From positions 1-64,000 of the forward strand of contig CADWAF010003358.1 of assembly GCA_902984215.1 (NCBI GenBank): a stretch of 64,000 nt of DNA, read 5' to 3'. The stretch is from Willaertia magna. Lineage: Eukaryota; Heterolobosea; Eutetramitea; Acrasida; Naegleriidae. Shown here piece by piece: positions 1 through 11,576 of the stretch. Positions within the stretch are counted from its first letter, which is position 1; every line of letters starts with the position of its first letter. The translations under genes were made by a program, and so were the position numbers. The notes below the pieces were generated by a model, which was not told where the DNA came from, searched no databases, and saw only the letters and a program-made list of their open reading frames with translations.

Positions 1-91
1 GGTGTAGTCTTGCCTTTGAGATAAACCTTACAAAACGAAAGGGGAATTGAACAATCAACTTTGGCGTTAATTTACCCATCCCGAAAAAATT

Positions 92-1874
92 ATGAAAACT
101 TTACTTTTTCTTCTTGCCACCTGTTTGTTGGTGATTTTCTCTAGTAACATTTATGCAGGAAAGCAACTTAGAGGTACTTTCAAAGTTTGGCCATACCCAG
201 AGACTGTTAATACAGGAAATCAAATAGGTATCATTTCAAATTACAAAAACTTTAGATTTAACTTTAATGCAGGTAATTCCGTAGGAGATAATGAACTTTT
301 AACAGAAGCAATTCAACGTTATACTTCATTGATTTTCTTTGATCAAACAATCAATAGCTCCAATGTATGTCCAAAATTCAGAGATACTTCACGTGTTGTT
401 TATTGTTTCAATGGACTTCAAATCAATGTCAATCAACCAAGTGCTTCTCCTAAACCATACCCATCTTTTGGAGTTGACGAAACTTATTCTTTAATTGCTG
501 ACCCTTCCAACAATGTCATTACTTTGACTGCAAATACCGTTTGGGGAGCTCTTAAAGGAATTGAAACATTTTCACAATTAGTTATACCACAAGTAGATAT
601 GAATGATTTTTCATTTGATGGTCAAATTATTTATACAATCACTGAATACATTCCATTACAAATTAAAGATCGTCCTAGATTTGGTTGGCGTGGTTTCCTA
701 GTTGACACTGCAAGACATTATTATTCTGTAAAAGCTATTTTACAAATTATTGATGCATTATCATATGTCAAATTTAATGTTTTACATTGGCATTTAGTTG
801 ATGCTCAATCTTTCCCATTGGTTGTCCCTCAATACCCTAATTTAAGTGGAAAAGGTTCATATAGAAAACAAGCAATCTATACACCACAAGATATTCAAAC
901 AGTTGTTGAATATGCAAGAAAGAGAGGCATGAGAGTTATTCCAGAAATTGATGTTCCAGGCCACGCAGCATCTTGGGGCTTTGGCTATCCAGAAATTACA
1001 GCAAATTGCCCACGTTATGCAGCAAATATTAATAACATTCCATTAAATGTCGCATCTGAAAAGACTTATCAAGTTTTAGCAGGTATTATTGCTCAATTGA
1101 ATGCTACTTTCCCTGATCAATATCAACATATTGGTGGTGACGAAGTTGTATTAGGTTGTTTCTTACAAGATCCAACAATTGTTCAATTTATGAAGGAACA
1201 TAATTTCCAAACTACAGCTCAATTAATAACATACTTTGAAGATAGATTAAGAGATATTTATAAACCTTACAAGAAGACTTATGTTTGTTGGGAAGAATTA
1301 GCATTGGATTATAACTATCAATTACCAAAAGATACTATTGTTCATGTATGGAAAGAAAGAACTACTTTACCTCAAGTTGTCCAGGCTGGTTATCAAACTT
1401 TATTATCAGGTATGTATTCATTTAAATAATTTATCTTAGATTCTTTTTATTAAGGTGGATGGTACTTGGATCAACAACTTCCAAACAAGACTCAAACTTT
1501 TTATGCATTTGAAAGTACTTGGAAGAATTTCTATTTAAACGATCCAATTAAAGATTTGGGTATCCCAGAAAATTTACAACATTTAATTATTGGAGGTGAA
1601 GGTGCAATGTAAGTATATACTTTGATAATAATTTGTATATTAACAACTTTTTAGGTGGTCTGAACAAGTTGATGAGACTAATTTCCACTCTCGTGTATTT
1701 CCTAGAAGCTTAGCAATTGCAGAAAGACTTTGGTCACCAATTACTGTCATGGATACTGTTAATGCAGAAGGTAGATTAGAACATGCAAGATGCAATGTTT
1801 TGGTCAGAAGAGGAATAGGTGCTGGTCCAGTAATTCCAGGTTATTGTCCTGCAAGCTATGGTGAAACTGTTTAA
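92..1874 (+). CDS. beta-N-acetylhexosaminidase (GH20), three exons
   Basis: Glycoside hydrolase family 20 enzyme that removes terminal GlcNAc/GalNAc from glycans, normally in lysosomes or secreted. Exons are 92-1409, 1455-1608 and 1655-1874. Both introns (45 and 46 nt) are GT-AG and keep frame, giving about 528 aa, the usual length. Residues 1-22 form a signal peptide. The N-terminal GH20b-like domain leads into the TIM barrel at the RPRFGWRG motif. The catalytic Asp-Glu pair lies in HIGGDE (D350, E351). Exon 2 supplies the Trp-rich GGWYLDQ segment and exon 3 the WSEQVD and ERLWSP motifs typical of the family end. Reading on without splicing stops after exon 1 at 1429, so the introns are needed. 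The family call is secure; substrate preference is not visible. Confidence 0.95.
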
Positions 1875-2268
1875 ACTCAATTGATTTTTTTCTATTTAGA
1901 ATAAACAATTAAATTACGAGATATTAAATAATTAATAAATATTTTGTAAAAAAAATTTATGCTCCATTATTACTTGCAACCATCTTATTTTAAACAAATT
2001 GGTTTTACTTAAATTTTGTATAAAAATTGTAACTTTTTTATAAAGTGTATTTATTGTAAATGAATTTCAAATGTTAATAAATATAATGACCATCAAATTT
2101 AGATACTAATTTGTATTTTTTAAACTTAGTATTAATTACTATAAATACTGCTAACCCAGAAAGTAAATTAAAATAATTATATTTAAATAGTTTATAAAAT
2201 ATTGTTATTAACTGATTTGCTAACTTTACAAAGATAACACGTGACTGAATTTTCACAGCCAAAAAAAA
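1875..2268. other. intergenic region, very AT-rich, one E-box
   Basis: About 390 bases with no supportable gene: the 3' end of the hexosaminidase transcript and the promoter of the glucosidase gene. TTTTGTAAAAAAA near 1940 could serve in polyadenylation. A CACGTG palindrome at 2238-2243 lies 25 bases before the next start codon. A minus-strand frame here begins only with TTG and has no family signature. Confidence 0.5.
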
Positions 2269-4659
2269 ATGATGTTAAGGGTGATGTTGGGGGTATTAAC
2301 CTTTACCTTCTTTATTCTGATGATTCTATCTTTCGGAGAGAGTAACAACAATCCAACAATAGAAGAGAAAGTACCTTTATTTCAAACAAATTTATATAAC
2401 CATACAATGAAATGGGGTACCTATAGACCACAAGTAATTTTTGGTATGAAAACAAGGAGTCCTAAGCCAATTCTGAATGGATTAATGTGGTACAAAGCAG
2501 ACACAGAAAATGGAATTGAAAGAATGAGACATGATAGTACAATGGATATTGAAAACGTAAGATATGGATGGGAAAGACATGATGGTCAAAATTTTGGTCT
2601 ACAAAATGTACAAGATTATGAAAATCAAATTTCATTAGAAACAATATTATTAAAAAACATTAAAGAAATAACAACAATAGAAGATGAAGAAGGGGAATAT
2701 AAAAACTATGTTAACCAAAAGGGAGGTGATTGGACTGTTAAAATTAGTGGAAAACCATTAAAATCAAATAGACCAAATGATCAAATAATTTCAGTTCTAT
2801 TTTATGTGGCATTTGAAAATGATGAAATTTCTAATTTTAAAATCTCTGGAGTTCAAGGAAGTAGAAAACAAGGATTATCGTCACCAATTATTATTCGTGG
2901 AGAGAATGAAGATGTTGGACCTTTTTATATTCATTTAAGTACAAAAGATAAAGCAGTAGAAAGTTATGATGGTATTTATTTCTATGGTGTTAAAAGAAAA
3001 GAAGTTTGGAATATTAACACTGAAGTAAAAAGAATGTTAAATGATAAAATGCAAGAATTATTAAAGAATAAAGAAGATAGAACAGTTTTGACAGAATATC
3101 CAACATTACCAAATACAATTGAAGATGACAGTAATGTTATTGTTTTCCAAAAGTTTGTTAGAGTACCTTTTGAAATGGATATTGTATTCTTGTCACATGA
3201 ACAAAACCCAGATATTTATTCTAATTTTCATATTAAAGAAAAGTCAGCATTATTATTAGATAATCTTGATAAATCTATTAAGGAAAGAAAAGAGCTATTC
3301 GAAAAGAGATTTGAACAAGTATTTCATTTAGAAAAATTAAATTTCCCTGAAGTAAAAGAAATGGCAATGTTTGCACTTTCAAATTTAATTGGTGGAATTG
3401 GACATTTTCATGGAAATTCATATCATAAATATGGTGACAATCCACAAGTTCATGTTATTCCACCTTATTCATTGTTTACAGCTTGTCCATCACGTTCCTT
3501 TTTCCCTCGTGGATTTTTATGGGATGAAGGATTTCATTCACTTTTAATACAAAGATGGAATAAAGAAATTGCTAAAGATATAATTACTAATTGGTTTAAT
3601 GTAATGGATAAGAAGACTGGATGGATACCTAGAGAACAGATATTAGGTGATGAAGCTAGAAGTAGAGTTCCACAAGAATTTCAAGTACAACATGATACTC
3701 ATGCTAATCCTCCAATGTTGTTCTTTGCTGTTTTTGAATTAATTCAAAGTTATTTACAATCAAATCAATTTATTGAAATTAATATTGAAGCGTCACAAAG
3801 TTATTCATCAGAACCACCATCTACAGAATCTGAAAGTATGATTTCATTCTTGAAACAAGTTTATCCTTTAATGAAGATTAATTATGAATGGTATTTAAAA
3901 ACACAACAAGGAAGGGCATTACATTCTTATCGTTGGAGAGGAAGAACTCCTGGACATACTCTTTCTTCTGGTTTAGATGATTTCCCACGTGGAACAGATA
4001 TTCCAAGTGACGATGAACGTCATTTAGATTTATTTTCATGGATTTATATGATGACTGACACAATGAATAAGATTCATAAAATTATTTACAATACTGAATC
4101 AAAAGAATTAGTTGAAAGAATGCAAAATATGAAAGATAATATTAAATCTTTACATTGGAATAGTAATATTAAATGGTTTAGTGATTATGCTGGAGAACCA
4201 AGAAAATATTTAAATGAAACAAGACCTGCTTATTCTCCTCACGTTGGTTATATTTCTCTTTTCCCTTTCTTTTTTGGTTTAGTTCAAACATCAACAGAAT
4301 TAGATAGAGTTTTAAATTTTGTAATTAAAGAAAAGTTATTGACCTTACATGGTTTAAATTCTTTAAGTATGAGTGATCCATTGTATGGAACAAAAGAAAA
4401 TTATTGGAGAGGTCCTATTTGGATTAATATTAATTATTTAACATTAAGATCTTTATATAAATGTAAAGATGAAACAAAATTATGTGAACAACTTTACAAT
4501 ACAACAAGAGATAGATTAGTGACTACACTTGGTGTAGAATGGAGACGATCAAAAACATTGTATGAACAATATAATGCTGAAACAGGTCACGGACAAGGAG
4601 CAAGACCATTTACAGGTTGGACATCCTTAATTGCCTTAATTTTAGGAGAATTATATTAA
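2269..4659 (+). CDS. mannosyl-oligosaccharide glucosidase (ER glucosidase I, GH63)
   Basis: Removes the outermost alpha-1,2-glucose from the Glc3Man9GlcNAc2 glycan just after transfer to nascent protein in the ER. The 796-aa single exon starts in a long A run; a second ATG follows at once. Residues about 5-22 are a hydrophobic segment fitting a type II membrane anchor. Family motifs in order: WGTYRPQVIFGMK near residue 50, FPRGFLWDEGFH (W418 D419 E420, around the catalytic acid), DDFPRG, GYISLFPFF, GPIWININYL and the C-terminal GARPFTGWTSL. Length agrees with fungal and animal glucosidase I. Its stop codon is only four bases from the stop of the convergent ZIP gene, so the 3' UTRs must overlap. 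Confidence 0.95.
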   Translation: MMLRVMLGVLTFTFFILMILSFGESNNNPTIEEKVPLFQTNLYNHTMKWGTYRPQVIFGMKTRSPKPILNGLMWYKADTENGIERMRHDSTMDIENVRYGWERHDGQNFGLQNVQDYENQISLETILLKNIKEITTIEDEEGEYKNYVNQKGGDWTVKISGKPLKSNRPNDQIISVLFYVAFENDEISNFKISGVQGSRKQGLSSPIIIRGENEDVGPFYIHLSTKDKAVESYDGIYFYGVKRKEVWNINTEVKRMLNDKMQELLKNKEDRTVLTEYPTLPNTIEDDSNVIVFQKFVRVPFEMDIVFLSHEQNPDIYSNFHIKEKSALLLDNLDKSIKERKELFEKRFEQVFHLEKLNFPEVKEMAMFALSNLIGGIGHFHGNSYHKYGDNPQVHVIPPYSLFTACPSRSFFPRGFLWDEGFHSLLIQRWNKEIAKDIITNWFNVMDKKTGWIPREQILGDEARSRVPQEFQVQHDTHANPPMLFFAVFELIQSYLQSNQFIEINIEASQSYSSEPPSTESESMISFLKQVYPLMKINYEWYLKTQQGRALHSYRWRGRTPGHTLSSGLDDFPRGTDIPSDDERHLDLFSWIYMMTDTMNKIHKIIYNTESKELVERMQNMKDNIKSLHWNSNIKWFSDYAGEPRKYLNETRPAYSPHVGYISLFPFFFGLVQTSTELDRVLNFVIKEKLLTLHGLNSLSMSDPLYGTKENYWRGPIWININYLTLRSLYKCKDETKLCEQLYNTTRDRLVTTLGVEWRRSKTLYEQYNAETGHGQGARPFTGWTSLIALILGELY

Positions 4660-4663
4660 TAAT

Positions 4664-5792
4664 TTATTTAAGATAGAATTCAACAAATTGTTTTGTAAAA
4701 TCATTTAATGTATCTTCATAAATTCCAATAATATGCATCATTAATATTCCAAAAGTAATACCACTAATAGCTGTAATTAATTTTGAAGTAAATGATTGTT
4801 TTAATGATTTGTCATCTCCTTCTTGATTATCATTATTTTCAATTAATTGATTTAATACTTCTGGTATCATTGAAGTAGAAATGTAAAGAAAACTTCCAGC
4901 ATTTAAGGCAATTAAATGTGTTTCCGTCACATTTAAAACATTGTTGTTTGTAATTAACAATCCAAATAAACAACCAACAACAGAAAATACACCACTCAAA
5001 AAGTTGAAAAACAATGCCTTTTTAGCTGTAAATCCAGCAGCAAGTAAAATACCATAATCACTTAATTCTTGAGGAATTTCATGTAAACAAATACTTAAAA
5101 CACTTGCTAATCCAACTGGCATTGAAATTTGAAAACTCCCAGCAATTCCTGCTCCATCCTTTTTTTTCATTCATGAATGTTTATAAATAAATTTAATTAA
5201 AACATACCATAAAATTATGCAATGCATCACCAATTAAATTAAGCCAACCAAATGCCTTAATATGATGATGGTGATGACGATGTTTTGAAGAATTCTCTTT
5301 GTTTTCTTTGTTTTGATTTTCACTCTTTTTTTGTTGTAATCTTAAATACAATTCTATACATAAACAAGAAATAAATCCAAAAAGTAAAACAAATGTATTT
5401 GAACTGTCACCGTGATGATGATGATGTGTTTCATTTGCAGAATGCTCTGTTTTGTATAAATTAGGCATCAAATGCAAAAAACAATCTCCTAATAAAGATC
5501 CAATTGCCAAACAAGATAAAAAGAATTGTAATTTTAAAGTTGCTTTTGTTGCTGAAAATAATAAACTTGCTCCAACAAATGAGAGTAAAGAAACAAATAA
5601 AGAAGAAAGAAGAGAAAAAATCCATATATTTACAGAACCATCTTTTGTTTCCTTTTTGCTTTCCGATACATGATGGTGATGATCGTGGTCATGGTGGTGA
5701 TGGTTGTGTCCTTTATGACCAAATACTATACATTCATTCGTTATTAATAAAATAAAAAGAATTAATAAAGTAAATATTTGTCTTAATTGCAT
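4664..5792 (-). CDS. ZIP-family zinc transporter (KE4/ZIP7-like), two exons
   Basis: Membrane transporter expected to move zinc into the cytosol from ER/Golgi or outside. Exons on the minus strand are 5792-5208 and 5158-4664, separated by a 49-nt intron. The join restores the signature HNFMDGAGIAGSF followed by LHEIPQELSDYGILL, the two metal-binding helices of ZIP proteins. Neither half is complete alone. The start at 5792 is chosen because an A run precedes it and a signal-peptide-like stretch (QLRQIFTLLILFILLIT) follows; an in-frame start further upstream would overlap the neighbouring gene. His-rich loops occur after the leader, between early helices and before the signature, as in LIV-1/KE4 ZIPs. 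About 359 aa. Confidence 0.92.
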
Positions 5793-5856
5793 TTTTTTAT
5801 GATTTATACTTGCAATACTATTGTAAAGTTCTAAAAAGGTTTTTAGTATAAAGGTA

Positions 5857-8800
5857 CTATTCAATCTCTTCGAAACTCAGTTCATTTTCACAAGTTTTTC
5901 TTTCCTCAATATTTTCATTTCGTTCTGCAATGTCATTATTATTGTTTGTCAGTTCATCCACTACTGATTGTTTGTCATCTGTATTTAGTGAGATTTCTTG
6001 TTTTGTTTCACTTGAATCAACTAAGAAATATAAGGCAGCGTCCTGCATTTTCTTAATTGGAAACCTATTTTCAAATAGGAATCTAGGGAAAGGAGTTTTT
6101 AGCTTGGCTTTTACATTTAAATTTTTCAAAGATTCTACATGTTGTGAAATATACTGAGTTATAATATTAAGGCTGATTTCATTTCTTAATATTTCTCTAT
6201 TCGTTTCATTATCATAACATGCACATATTAAAGTAGGTAGTAATATAGAGAATATATCTTTAGAGGCATTAGGGAAATTTTTAAGTAATACAGACATCCT
6301 TTGCAAAAGAGTTGGATTTCTTGCGCTATGATAGTGAAGCATCTCTTGATTTGATTCATTTTCCAAACTAAAATATCCAACTAATAAAATTATTTCATTT
6401 AAAAGGTCTAATGTTGTAACTTTTGTAGGGGAAACAATATTGTTATTTTCGTAAATTACAATACTCTTGTAATTTACAGTTTCAAAATATGAAAACAAAT
6501 AACCTAAAATGTGAAATAGCTCTGTTTGAAATGTATCACCTAATATTTGCTGTATAAAGTTTATATCTATTGATGCTAGGTTATTGAGTGTTTTAATACT
6601 CATAAATGTTATTCTGAGATATGTATCAGATATTTCAGGTTTTGTAATACCTTTTAGTTGACCATTTTCTAGTAAAATAGTTGAAAGTAATGGTAATATA
6701 CCAACCAAGTTGGATTCTCTAAATCTATTTACACAATTTTCTATCTCATTACCTCTTTTTCTTACATAAATTGGTATGTATGTCACCTTGGAAACAGGAA
6801 GATTAGTTATGGTTAATATTAACTCCAAACATTTCAAAATTACTGGTGTAAATTGTTGTTGTTGCATTGTTTGGAGGGACTCGGATCTTATTTGAGCTCG
6901 AATACCCATTAACAGTCTTGAATTCAAAATAAAGTCCACTAAATAGTCTTTAAAGGTAATTTCCAATTCTAGAGTTTCAGCTGTTGTACTAGTTAGTAAT
7001 TTAATTAAAATATCCATTAGGGGAACCAATTCATATTGAACTGTGGGTACAATAGAAATCTCTGTCATTAGTTTAACCAATGGGCAAACAAGTGTTGAGG
7101 CCTTGGAATTAATGTAAAGAACATTATCTTTAGAATTGCAAATAGAGTTTAATGCCTTAGCATATGCTTGTCTTTCAATACTTTGAATTTTTAGATCTAA
7201 AAGTTGTTGACAAAAAATATCAATTAGCTCTCTAAATGAATCCAAATTTTCAATCTTAGTTATTCTTTCAATTGCACCTAAAGCGGACAACAAAACTTCT
7301 TGATTTGTTGGACTTTTGACGTGTTGAATGGTTTTTTTAAATAAAGGATTTTTCACAACTGGTTTAGGAATTAAAAGTTTTTTCTCTATTGAAGCAAAGG
7401 CTATTTCAAATTTACGATAAGCTTTTTTAAATTTCTTGTTAAGTGATTTTCTGGAATTTTCAATTTCTGTTTGGTCTTCAACTGTCAGTATTTCAAGTTT
7501 TGTAGGAGATTGAGCTCTCTTGCGTGCTTCTTCAACTTTTTTTAGATCAGAAGCAGCTTTTGCCTTTTTGTCTTCTAAGGTTTTAATTTTTCTTTCAACA
7601 CTTGCCTCTAATTTCTTAACCAGCTTTTCAGAAAGCTCTTTTGTACTTCTTTGTGTCTCTTTTTTAGTTCGTTCTATTTTCAATTCATATTCTATCTTTT
7701 TAGTATTTCTTTCTGCATTTTCTTTCTCTTTTTTCTCTTTTATAGTTTCCTCCTTTTTTTCTTTTGCCTTAATAATTCCTTGCAATAAATGTTGACGTTC
7801 AATCTCAAGTTGTTCTCTTCGTATTTTGGCAGCTTTTTCTTTTTCTATATCTTTGTTAAGTTTTTCTTTCAGTTTGTCCAATTCCTTTTTCTTTCTCTCC
7901 TGAGATGCTCCCAATTTTCTTTCCAAATCAAACTTGTTTTTTTCAATATTAAGAGATTGAATAAACTTTACTTCATCTACTTTTTCACTTTCTTTTCTTG
8001 CCTCTTCTGCTACCTTTTGTTTATGATTTTCTACATTTTTCCTTGCTCTTTCCTGTTTAGCTTCATGTTTTTGTTTGTTTTCTAATATAGTCTTTTCTCG
8101 TCTTTTGATTACTTCTTTTTGTTTTTCTGCTTCTTTCAAAAATTTAACTTGTTGTTGCATTTGTATTGATTTTCTATTCCAAGCAGATTTTGCCATTTTC
8201 TCTTCTTGTTTTTTAATTATATCATCTGGTGATAACTTCTTCCTATTTGGTGAAGAAAGCCTTTCTTGTATAGATAGCCCAACTGGGGAGCTAGGTGGTG
8301 AATTTTCATTTGAGCTACAACAAGATGCCCAATCTTTTCCTTGAGTACCAAAATCTTTGTCATTGAATAAATCCTCAATAGTTATTGAAAGTGAGCTATT
8401 AGTTGAAGATACAAAATTTTGATTGTTTGTTGTTGCTGTGCCTTGCTTAGTAACCAGCTTTATGAAAAATTAAAATTTAATTGACAAATAAATACAAACC
8501 TCATAAAAATTATTTGCTGCATTATTAAGAACAGAAAATGCCTCATTTGTGTTTTCAATTGTTCCATTATTAGTACATTCCTTATATAATTCCTGAATAT
8601 TTCTATCAAGGTTAGAAAAAGGGTAAAGTTGACTTACTCTTTTAGTTGTATCAGTAGTTGATTCATTTTATCACTTGAAGGTGGTGATAAAGTCTAATAA
8701 TGCAAGTGTTATTGAAATGAAAAATAAAACTCACCTTTAAGGAAATAGATGATGAAACTAAATTACCTTCTATTGGTACTATTTTCTTTTGTTTACAATT

Positions 8801-8941
8801 AGGAGATGGCGTTTTAGATTTTGGAGATTCATTCGGTAGTCTAAAATGTTGTAAGTTCTTCTTTTCATACGAGCTTCTATTCGATCCAAGTACACTTTGA
8901 CCTTCCGAGTTATTATTTGAAGTTGATTTGTTTGTTTTCAT
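5857..8941 (-). CDS. SCAPER: SCAPER homologue, four exons
   Basis: Homologue of S-phase cyclin A-associated protein in the ER, a protein linked in animals to the cell cycle, cilia and microtubules. Exons: 8941-8735, 8693-8638, 8602-8500 and 8457-5857, with introns of 41, 35 and 42 nt and consistent phases, giving 988 aa. Residues up to about 200 are low complexity. A charged coiled coil follows, starting near AWNRKSIQMQQQVKFL. The C-terminal half matches the SCAPER helical-repeat end: LNNLASID, LLNEIILLVGYF, then PTLLQRM and LLPTLICACYDNETN. It is shorter than the roughly 1,400-aa human protein, mainly N-terminally. An E2F-like box touches the start codon. Confidence 0.85.
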
Positions 8942-8944
8942 TTT

Positions 8945-8956
8945 TTTGGCGCTAAA
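8945..8956. promoter_or_regulatory. E2F-like box TTTGGCGCTAAA before SCAPER
   Basis: Near-palindromic TTTGGCGCTAAA lies 4 bases upstream of the SCAPER start codon on the minus strand. The E2F/DP consensus is TTTSSCGCSAAA. It is one of several GC-core boxes near starts in this window. Binding is inferred from sequence only. Confidence 0.35.
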
Positions 8957-9153
8957 ACTCTAAATTCAAATCACCATTAACTTGTAAACTTTTGTAAAGA
9001 AAGGAATTTGTTTTAAAACAACATGTTTCGGTCAAGATGTACTTTTAGTTAATGATAACAATTCTTTTTCTGTTGTTGCTAAAACGCAGGCTAAAGAGAT
9101 TACAAACAACAAAAAAAGTATTTTGAATTTTGAAAATAAACATTATTTAAAAA

Positions 9154-11484
9154 ATGCAAACAAATAATCTTCTCTCATACCAAGATATTCAAAGAATGGA
9201 ACTCAAAAAGAGAGCCAACAATACCCAAGCTTTGAATACCTTAACTTTCTACTGTCCAAACAAATTTTCTTTTCGCGGATCAAAGCTGTATGCTTTAGGT
9301 TTATCAGAAAAGACAATGAAGAATGCTTTTTTTTCAGTTGATCTCCCAAATCAAAATAATGTTGCAACAAGTCTATCATTTCAAATCGAATTGGAAGAAT
9401 TAACACACAATGTACATTTCTCAAAAGAAGAAGAATTGTTGAGAGAAAGATTGAGACAACGAGTTATGGGTATCACTTCTTATACACATTTTAATAAATC
9501 AAATAAATGCTTATTCCCTTCAGGAGAATCTATATTTATATATAATTTGGAAACAAAAGAACTAAATCAGCTTAATATGAATTTAATTGAAAGTAACCAT
9601 CAATTTTCTATTAAATCTATTGAAGGCAAACCTAAAATGGATGTTAAACTTTCAAATGATGACAAATTTATTTCTTTTATTCTAGAATCAAATTTATTTG
9701 TTTGTAATTTACAAACTGGGAATACCATTCAGTTGACCTTTAGTAATGACATTGAAATTCAAAATGGTGTAGCAGATTATGTTATGCAAGAAGAGTTTGA
9801 TAGATTTACAGGTTATTGGTGGTCAACCGAAAGTAAATCCAATATTTATAGAATATCTTACATAGAAGTAAACAATGAAAATATACCAAAGAAATTAATT
9901 CCAGGAATGGGGATAAGTATGAGTGTTGAAGATTGTGATGTGTATAACTATCCAAGAGCTGGAGAATCAAATGCTATTCAAACACTTTGTATGGTAGAAT
10001 TTGATGAATCATTTAGTTATTATAATAATACAAAGTTTAAAGAAATAACTGCTGCTTCGAAAAGTGAAAAGAATTTATTTCCTTGGTGTGAATATATTTT
10101 ACAAAGTGGATGGGTAGATTGGCAATGGTGTTATTTAGTTTTATTAGATCGACTACAACAACATGCATGTTATATTTTATTTAATGTTGAAACTAAAGAA
10201 GTTACAAAGGTATTAGAGGAAAGTATTCCAGAATATTGGTTTAATGTTAAACGTTCATTTAAGTTTTTAAACAAAGACAAAGCCATAATTTCTTCTGAAG
10301 CTAAAACAGGTTTTAATCATCTATATTTATTGGAAAGAAATCCTTCGACTGTGGAATTTTCTTGTACAGAACTAACTTATGGAGATTGGATGGTTGAAAA
10401 CGAAAATATATGGGTTGATGAAGCAAATATTTATTTTGCTTCTACAAAGGATACTCCATTGGAAAGTCATCTTTATAAATTGAACATTAAAACCAAAGAG
10501 ATTACTAGATTGACCACACCGGGATATTTCCATTTTGATATAACGTTTAACAGTGATTTAACATCCTTCATTTGTACAGGGTCATCACTGAATTCTATAA
10601 ATCAAGTTTTGGTATACCATAAGGCAAATAATGGTGAATTTGTACACACCTTCAACATAACATATCCATTGAAATCACCAGAACAACTCAACTTGGGTTT
10701 TGAGTGCTCAATTCCAAAGATATTTAATTTCGAAACGACAGATGGTATTACGTTGTATGGTTGCTACTTTTTACCTCCTAATTATGACTCCAACAAGAAG
10801 TATCCTTGCGTCGTTTATATCTATGGTGGGCCTCATGTTCAGTTAGTTCAAAATAAGTTTACTTTGGTCATAACTGGAAGAATTCAATATCTTGCATCTT
10901 TGGGATATATAGTATGTATAGTAGACAATAGGGGAAGTGCTAGAAGAGGACTTAAATTTGAGGGAAAATTGCGGGGAAAGATGGGTCAAGTTGAAATTGA
11001 AGACCAAGTACAAGGTTTGCTTTACTTAATCAATTCAGGTGTGTCGATAGACAAAAAAAGAATTGGTATTACTGGTTGGTCATATGGAGGCTATTTATCC
11101 CTAATGGCTCTGGCCCAAAGACCAGATATTTTCAAGATTGCCATTGCTGGGGGTCCTGTAGTTGATTGGCGTTTATATGACACTGGTTATACAGAACGAT
11201 ATATGGGTTTGCCAAACACTTCATTAGCTGACTATGACAACGCCTCAGTTTTGACTTATATTAAAAACTGCCCTGAACAACCAAACAGATTGTTGCTTAT
11301 TCATGGATTATTGGATGAAAACGTCCACTTTAAAAATACAGAACTTTTAATTAGTGAACTAGTTAGACTAACAAAACCTTACCAACTTAATATATTTCCA
11401 GAAGAGCGTCATGGCGTGAGACATTTACCAGCAATGATTCATCTTCTATTATCCACCATAGATTTTTTTAATCAAAACCTTTAA
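9154..11484 (+). CDS. dipeptidyl peptidase, S9B family (DPP8/DPP9-like)
   Basis: Serine peptidase that removes N-terminal dipeptides, typically X-Pro, from peptides. The 776-aa single exon starts behind an A run. The N-terminal half is a beta-propeller and the C-terminal third an alpha/beta hydrolase. The triad is visible: S643 in GWSYGGYLSLMAL, D721 in LLDENVHF and H753 in EERHGVR. The Glu pair that grips the substrate amino end is E213-E214 in MQEEFDRFTGYWW. The DENVHF, YTERYMG and SLMALAQRPD wording is closer to cytosolic DPP8/9 than to membrane DPP4. There is no signal peptide or membrane anchor, which fits a cytosolic enzyme. Confidence 0.93.
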   Translation: MQTNNLLSYQDIQRMELKKRANNTQALNTLTFYCPNKFSFRGSKLYALGLSEKTMKNAFFSVDLPNQNNVATSLSFQIELEELTHNVHFSKEEELLRERLRQRVMGITSYTHFNKSNKCLFPSGESIFIYNLETKELNQLNMNLIESNHQFSIKSIEGKPKMDVKLSNDDKFISFILESNLFVCNLQTGNTIQLTFSNDIEIQNGVADYVMQEEFDRFTGYWWSTESKSNIYRISYIEVNNENIPKKLIPGMGISMSVEDCDVYNYPRAGESNAIQTLCMVEFDESFSYYNNTKFKEITAASKSEKNLFPWCEYILQSGWVDWQWCYLVLLDRLQQHACYILFNVETKEVTKVLEESIPEYWFNVKRSFKFLNKDKAIISSEAKTGFNHLYLLERNPSTVEFSCTELTYGDWMVENENIWVDEANIYFASTKDTPLESHLYKLNIKTKEITRLTTPGYFHFDITFNSDLTSFICTGSSLNSINQVLVYHKANNGEFVHTFNITYPLKSPEQLNLGFECSIPKIFNFETTDGITLYGCYFLPPNYDSNKKYPCVVYIYGGPHVQLVQNKFTLVITGRIQYLASLGYIVCIVDNRGSARRGLKFEGKLRGKMGQVEIEDQVQGLLYLINSGVSIDKKRIGITGWSYGGYLSLMALAQRPDIFKIAIAGGPVVDWRLYDTGYTERYMGLPNTSLADYDNASVLTYIKNCPEQPNRLLLIHGLLDENVHFKNTELLISELVRLTKPYQLNIFPEERHGVRHLPAMIHLLLSTIDFFNQNL

Positions 11485-11576
11485 ATGAATATAAATATAC
11501 TTTATATTACAAAACCCTAAATGACCTTCGTTTATTTTACTAAGGTTTATTCGCGCTAATAAAGAACTACAAAAAA

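Noticed and set aside
2074..2262. Minus-strand 62-codon frame before glucosidase I
   Set aside because: Starts only with TTG, AT-rich composition, no motif, and lies across the promoter of the next gene.
7520..8344. Several plus-strand hydrophobic frames (Phe/Ser/Leu-rich) that look like membrane proteins
   Set aside because: They are antisense to the Lys/Glu-rich coiled coil of SCAPER; the reverse complement of AAA/GAA codons gives Phe/Ser-rich frames.
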